Part shown: positions 60,732 to 64,000 of the stretch, one piece after another
Layout: every line of letters begins with the position of its first letter
Numbering within the stretch: position 1 is the stretch's first letter
NCBI GenBank assembly: GCA_945893145.1
Contig: CAMDDZ010000017.1
Coordinates: 1 to 64,000 of the forward strand
Direction of reading: 5' to 3'
Source of the DNA: Rhodoplanes serenus
GTDB taxonomy: Bacteria; Pseudomonadota; Alphaproteobacteria; Rhizobiales; Xanthobacteraceae
Length of the DNA stretch: 64,000 nucleotides
Translations under genes and position numbers: made by a program
The notes under the pieces: model-generated
Database searches by the model: none
What the model saw: the letters and a program-made list of their open reading frames with translations, nothing else
Told to the model about the DNA's origin: nothing

Positions 60732-61592
60732 ATGGCTGAGATTCAGAAAATCACGATAGAGCCAGGTCTCGTATTCGACGTCATGACCGGCGGCGCCGCG
60801 GACGCACCGCTCGTCCTCCTGCTGCACGGCTTCGCGGAATCATTCCACATGTGGGGCGAGCTCGTGCCCGCGCTGGCCGCGGCGGGATATCGCGCTGTGG
60901 CGCCGAGCCAGCGCGGCTATTCGCCTGGCGCGCGGCCGGACACAGCCACGTTCTCGAACTACGAATTCGACAAGCTGGTCGGCGACGCCATGACGATCGC
61001 CGACGCCTGCGGCGGCGCCGGCCGGCGCTTCCATCTTGTTGGCCACGATTGGGGCGGCAGCCTCGCCTGGGCCATCGCCGACCGCACGCCGGAGCGCCTT
61101 GCCTCGCTCTCTATTCTGTCGCGCCCGCATCCCATGGCGTTCAACCGCGCGCTCGAAATGCCGGACGGCGAGCAGAAGCGCCGCTCGGCCCATCATCGCT
61201 GGTTCCTCGAGCCCGACGCGGTCGCGCGCCTGCTCGCGGACGACGTGCGCTGGCTGCGTGACCGCCACAAGGCCAACAGCGTCCCGGCCGCGGCGACCGA
61301 GCGGCACATCGCAGTGATCGGCAACGAAGCCGCGATGTCGGGCGCGCTGGCGTGGTATCGCGCCCGCGGCACGCATCACAAGCCGGTCGGCAAGACCGTG
61401 GTGCCGACGCTTTACATCTGGGGCGACGCCGATGACACCGTCGGCCGCGCAGCAGCCGAAGGCACGGCAGAATTCGTGTCGGCACCGTACCGGTTCGCGG
61501 TGCTGCCGGGCGGCGGCCATTTTGTGGCGGATCAGTTTCCGGGCGAGGCCAACGCGCTGCTGCTGGCGCACCTCGCAAAGCATCCGGTGTGA
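60732..61592 (+). CDS. epoxide-hydrolase-like alpha/beta hydrolase
   Basis: The 286-residue cytoplasmic enzyme has nucleophile D106 in VGHDWGGS, the aspartate type of epoxide hydrolases and haloalkane dehalogenases, with an HGF oxyanion stretch (32-34). The acid lies in WGDADDTVG, and base H263 in GGGHFV. It could open epoxides formed by the Rieske or other oxygenases. ATG 60732 gives a typical start. The NMT1-like gene overlaps its stop (TGATG). Confidence 0.9.
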   Translation: MAEIQKITIEPGLVFDVMTGGAADAPLVLLLHGFAESFHMWGELVPALAAAGYRAVAPSQRGYSPGARPDTATFSNYEFDKLVGDAMTIADACGGAGRRFHLVGHDWGGSLAWAIADRTPERLASLSILSRPHPMAFNRALEMPDGEQKRRSAHHRWFLEPDAVARLLADDVRWLRDRHKANSVPAAATERHIAVIGNEAAMSGALAWYRARGTHHKPVGKTVVPTLYIWGDADDTVGRAAAEGTAEFVSAPYRFAVLPGGGHFVADQFPGEANALLLAHLAKHPV

Positions 61593-62500
61593 TGCCGGCT
61601 GCAACAATCCAGCTTGCCGTCATGGTGTTTCCGGGGACGCAAACGCTGCCCCTGTTTGCGGCGCAGTCGAAAGGATTTTTCGCCCGCCGCGGCCTCTCGG
61701 TCGATCTCAAGCCCGCACCGAACTCGGAGGAACAACGCCGAGGGTTGGCAGAGGGCCGTTACGCCGTCGTTCATGGTGCGGCCGATCAGGCGGTGGCGCT
61801 TGTGCAAGCAGGCACCGACGCCATCGTGGTTGCGGGCGGAGACAATGGCTTCAATCATCTATTCGTTCAGCCCGACATCGAACACCTGGCCGATCTGCGC
61901 GGACGCACATTGGTGGCGGACGTGGCCAACACCGGATGGTCTTTCGTCCTCTACGAAATTCTGCGGCGGCAGGGGCTCGGGCGCGGCGACTATTCCATTC
62001 GCGAAGTGGGCGCGCCGTTCCAGCGTTTTGAGGCGATGCGGCAGGACCGCACCATGGCGGCGGCGATTCTCAATCCACCGTTTGCCATCCGGGCGCGGCG
62101 CGCGGGCCTGAAGGACATGGGCGCCGTCGTGGAGGCGATCGGTCCCTACCAGGGGACAGTGCCCTATGTGCTTCGCGCCTGGGCCAAAGCGAATGCCGGC
62201 GCGCTCATTGCTTATCTCCAGGCGTGCATCGAAGGCCTGCGCTGGTCGCTCGATCCGGCCAACCGGGCCGAAGTCATCAGGCTGATCGAAACGCAGCTCA
62301 ATCTGCCGGGCGACATCGCCGCCGAAACCTACGCGGCCGCGACCGATCCGGTGAACGGCTTGGCGCGAGATGCGGCGCTCGACCTGGCAGGCTTCCAAAC
62401 CATGCTGAAGCTGCGCGCCGCGTTCGAAGGCAGCGCGCCATTGCCCGCCGAGCGATACTTCGATCTGTCGTACCGGCAGCGCGCGCTGGCTGCGCTCTGA
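61592..62500 (+). CDS. NMT1/THI5-like binding protein without signal peptide (A)
   Basis: The 302-residue protein has the fold of ABC binding proteins for thiamine precursors, taurine or nitrate: QLAVMVFPGTQTLPLFAAQSKGFFARRGLSVDLKP start, and LVADVANTGWSFVLYEILRRQGL. No secretion signal precedes the binding domain. It may therefore be cytoplasmic, like the THI5/NMT1-type enzymes or sensors, or it may lack a needed upstream start. It overlaps the hydrolase stop by TGATG, so it is co-translated. Confidence 0.83.
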   Translation: MPAATIQLAVMVFPGTQTLPLFAAQSKGFFARRGLSVDLKPAPNSEEQRRGLAEGRYAVVHGAADQAVALVQAGTDAIVVAGGDNGFNHLFVQPDIEHLADLRGRTLVADVANTGWSFVLYEILRRQGLGRGDYSIREVGAPFQRFEAMRQDRTMAAAILNPPFAIRARRAGLKDMGAVVEAIGPYQGTVPYVLRAWAKANAGALIAYLQACIEGLRWSLDPANRAEVIRLIETQLNLPGDIAAETYAAATDPVNGLARDAALDLAGFQTMLKLRAAFEGSAPLPAERYFDLSYRQRALAAL

Positions 62501-62531
62501 TCGTCGCGCGCGGCCGCAAGCTCGCGGTGCG

Positions 62532-63443
62532 TTACTTCCAGGCGCGGTTGTCGACGGTGTTTTCGTAGGTCGCGCCCGGCACCGTCATGTTCCATTTGAC
62601 GGTCCAGTTGTAGGTGTCGTCGAACCGCTCGCGCGTATAAGGCCGCGGCGCGTCGTGCAGCAGCCGCCAGGTTTGCAGCTCCTTCGGCTCCAACAGCCCT
62701 CCGGTTTCGGCGATGAGGTAGTGGACGTAGGGTGTCGGATCTTTCTCGATCAGCTTGACCGCCTCGGCCTGCGCGTCGAACATTTTGCGGAGCGTCTTGC
62801 CGTCGAGATCGTCGCCGGCCGCCTCGCTGCGGGTCGAATGCGACTCGATCAGAATTCGCAAACCCCACTTCTGCGCCACGCTGATCCAGGGCTCCATCAC
62901 GCTCGCCGCCGCGACCTTGCCGTCGCGCACCGCCTCGAGTCGCTTGAGCATCGAGCCGGCGTGCACCCGCTTGATGTGCTCGGGCGCCAGGAAGCCATCC
63001 ATCATCTTCAGCGTGGTGAAATCCGAGCCGTTGTTCGGCGTCGTCGCAATCGGCTGGTTCTTCAGCATCTCCGGCTCGTAGGCCTTCGAGTCCTTGTTCA
63101 CCACAATGGCGAACTTCGACATCGAGGCGCCCAGCGCGACGATCTTGCGGTCGCGGCGGCCTTCGTTACGCGCCTCGACCGCGCGCTTCATGATGCCCCA
63201 CTCGCACATGCGGTACTGATCGATGCCGCCGTCGTTGTAGACTGAGTCGAGCGGCCGATCGAAAATCGAGTCGAACTTGACGGTGTGCGAGGTGGTGACC
63301 TGCGCCATGCCCGGCGTGCTCACAAACTCGATGTCGAGACCTTGGTCCCTGAACAATCCCTTGTCGCGGGCGACCAGCACGGGCAGGTCATGGACCGCGT
63401 TCATGACGGCGACCTGGGTTTTCTTGTGGTTCTGAATGTTCAT
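62532..63443 (-). CDS. NMT1/THI5-like binding protein without signal peptide (B)
   Basis: The 303-residue protein starts at ATG 63443, preceded by GGGAGGAACCC. It has the same fold as A but is clearly diverged (MNAVHDLPVLVARDKGLFRDQGLDIEFVS start). It also lacks a signal peptide: the longer frame from 63500 adds only a basic stretch without hydrophobic core. It converges on protein A. No ABC permease is present near either. Confidence 0.83.
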   Translation of the reverse strand: MNIQNHKKTQVAVMNAVHDLPVLVARDKGLFRDQGLDIEFVSTPGMAQVTTSHTVKFDSIFDRPLDSVYNDGGIDQYRMCEWGIMKRAVEARNEGRRDRKIVALGASMSKFAIVVNKDSKAYEPEMLKNQPIATTPNNGSDFTTLKMMDGFLAPEHIKRVHAGSMLKRLEAVRDGKVAAASVMEPWISVAQKWGLRILIESHSTRSEAAGDDLDGKTLRKMFDAQAEAVKLIEKDPTPYVHYLIAETGGLLEPKELQTWRLLHDAPRPYTRERFDDTYNWTVKWNMTVPGATYENTVDNRAWK

Positions 63444-63516
63444 GGGTTCCTCCCGCATCGGGCAGCGCGGATGATCCGCCCTGGTCAGCAAACCTGTCAA
63501 CGGCAGGAACGGCCCG

Positions 63517-63858
63517 TCAGCAGCAGGTGCACTCGAAATCGTCGGGGACTGCGAGCGATGGCTTCAGCCAATACGGCGGCAGATCGTCCTCTGTCACCTC
63601 GGCCACCGGCTTGAACACCTTGAAATGGTAGCGGCGTTCCTCAGACCAGAACGCGATGACGGTCTCAAGCGGCGGACAGCCCGGCAGCGCGCAGGCGACC
63701 TCGGCCACCAGGATCGCGGCCTCGCCGAGACTGAACCGTGCGCGCACCCATTCGCGCACCTTATCCAGGGCCGCCAGACGCTCGGGCTTGTTGCGGCCCA
63801 CTCGCAGCATGGTCGTAGCGCTCATGGCCTCGAGCTTAGCAGAATCGGCCGCGGTCAT
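63517..63858 (-). CDS. conserved hypothetical protein
   Basis: The 113-residue cytoplasmic protein has VREWVRARFSLGEAAILVAEVACALPGCPPLETVIAFW, then RYHFKVFKPVAEVTEDDLPPYWLK. I have seen such proteins in rhizobial genomes without a known role. It ends with a CTCC cysteine cluster. The start may be ATG 63858 or ATG 63825. It lies upstream of protein B in the same direction. Confidence 0.7.
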   Translation of the reverse strand: MTAADSAKLEAMSATTMLRVGRNKPERLAALDKVREWVRARFSLGEAAILVAEVACALPGCPPLETVIAFWSEERRYHFKVFKPVAEVTEDDLPPYWLKPSLAVPDDFECTCC

Positions 63859-63915
63859 TGCACGGCCCCGACCAATTCGGCGACAATGACGGCTCGCATC
63901 CCGCCGGAGTAAGCA

Positions 63916-64000
63916 ATGTCACAAACAGGGAAACTGGACGCTGACACGTTGGCGAAGGCCCGTGCGGCCGGGCTCGACAAGGCGGTGGCCGAGTTTCCGG
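63916..64000 (+). CDS. partial CDS cut by window end
   Basis: An open frame starts at ATG 63916 with GGAG 8 bases upstream. It codes MSQTGKLDADTLAKARAAGL and onward to the edge without a stop. Only about 28 residues are present, and I cannot assign a family. It is divergent from the gene at 63517. Confidence 0.5.
   Translation, partial: MSQTGKLDADTLAKARAAGLDKAVAEFP

Noticed and set aside
1-64000. CRISPR arrays
   Set aside because: I searched by eye for regularly spaced repeats of 25-40 bases and found none.

Overview
The window is GC-rich chromosomal DNA from an alphaproteobacterium. It looks like Hyphomicrobiales, of a Bradyrhizobium/Xanthobacteraceae-like type. This rests on an HWE-family histidine kinase, a Tad/Cpa pilus cluster, porins starting after an 'AADLPVKA' cleavage site, many Bug-type (TctC) binding proteins, and dense C+G-rich intergenic palindromes. 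That placement is inference from gene content; no rRNA is present.

Layout. 118-2245 (minus strand): a secreted unknown, folD, a DUF167 gene and a YggT-type membrane gene. 2420-2495 is tRNA-Ala(CGC). 2435-9658 is a complete 7.2 kb integrated element in that tRNA. It is bounded by an exact 62-bp duplication of the tRNA 3' part and carries a tyrosine integrase, a primase-helicase, an ArdC-like remnant, three envelope or secreted unknowns and an XRE regulator. Its DNA is visibly more AT-rich than the surroundings. 9795-20180: a small membrane protein, a PAS-PAS-HWE kinase, an MFS exporter, a glutamine amidotransferase, a cysteine hydrolase/porin/NCS2-like permease group, a zinc-ribbon protein, an SDR enzyme, a TerB-like protein and a TPR lipoprotein. 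20423-27845: Tad secretion genes tadC-tadB-cpaF-cpaE-cpaD-cpaC-cpaB, with no pilin or prepilin peptidase in view.

28269-40451: a CMD-family protein, a RidA-like protein lacking the catalytic arginine, an LplT-PlsC-Aas triple fusion, tctB-tctA, a CocE-type hydrolase and three successive Bug binding proteins. 41278-54401: an FbpABC-type ABC transporter interrupted by an oppositely oriented PstS-like gene. Then follow two tandem paralogous bicupin proteins, an amidohydrolase-2 enzyme with decarboxylase-type metal ligands, an orphan EutA, a HupE protein, a Rieske ferredoxin divergent from a Rieske oxygenase, an unknown protein and a PsiF-like protein. 54438-64000: two more Bug proteins, a DMT transporter, an IclR regulator divergent from a ferredoxin-reductase-like flavoprotein, a ParD/ParE-like toxin-antitoxin pair, a DUF7662-like gene, an epoxide-hydrolase-like enzyme, two NMT1/THI5-like binding proteins without signal peptides, a conserved unknown and the start of a further gene cut by the window edge.

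Working model (inference). From about 33 kb to 63 kb the window is a catabolic region for organic, probably aromatic, acids. Bug/TctAB and ABC systems would take up substrates; the Rieske oxygenase with its ferredoxin and reductase would oxidise them; and the bicupins and decarboxylase-like enzyme would process the products under IclR control. The parts most likely to hide something undescribed are the bicupin/decarboxylase/EutA cluster and the small tRNA-Ala island with its envelope-directed cargo.
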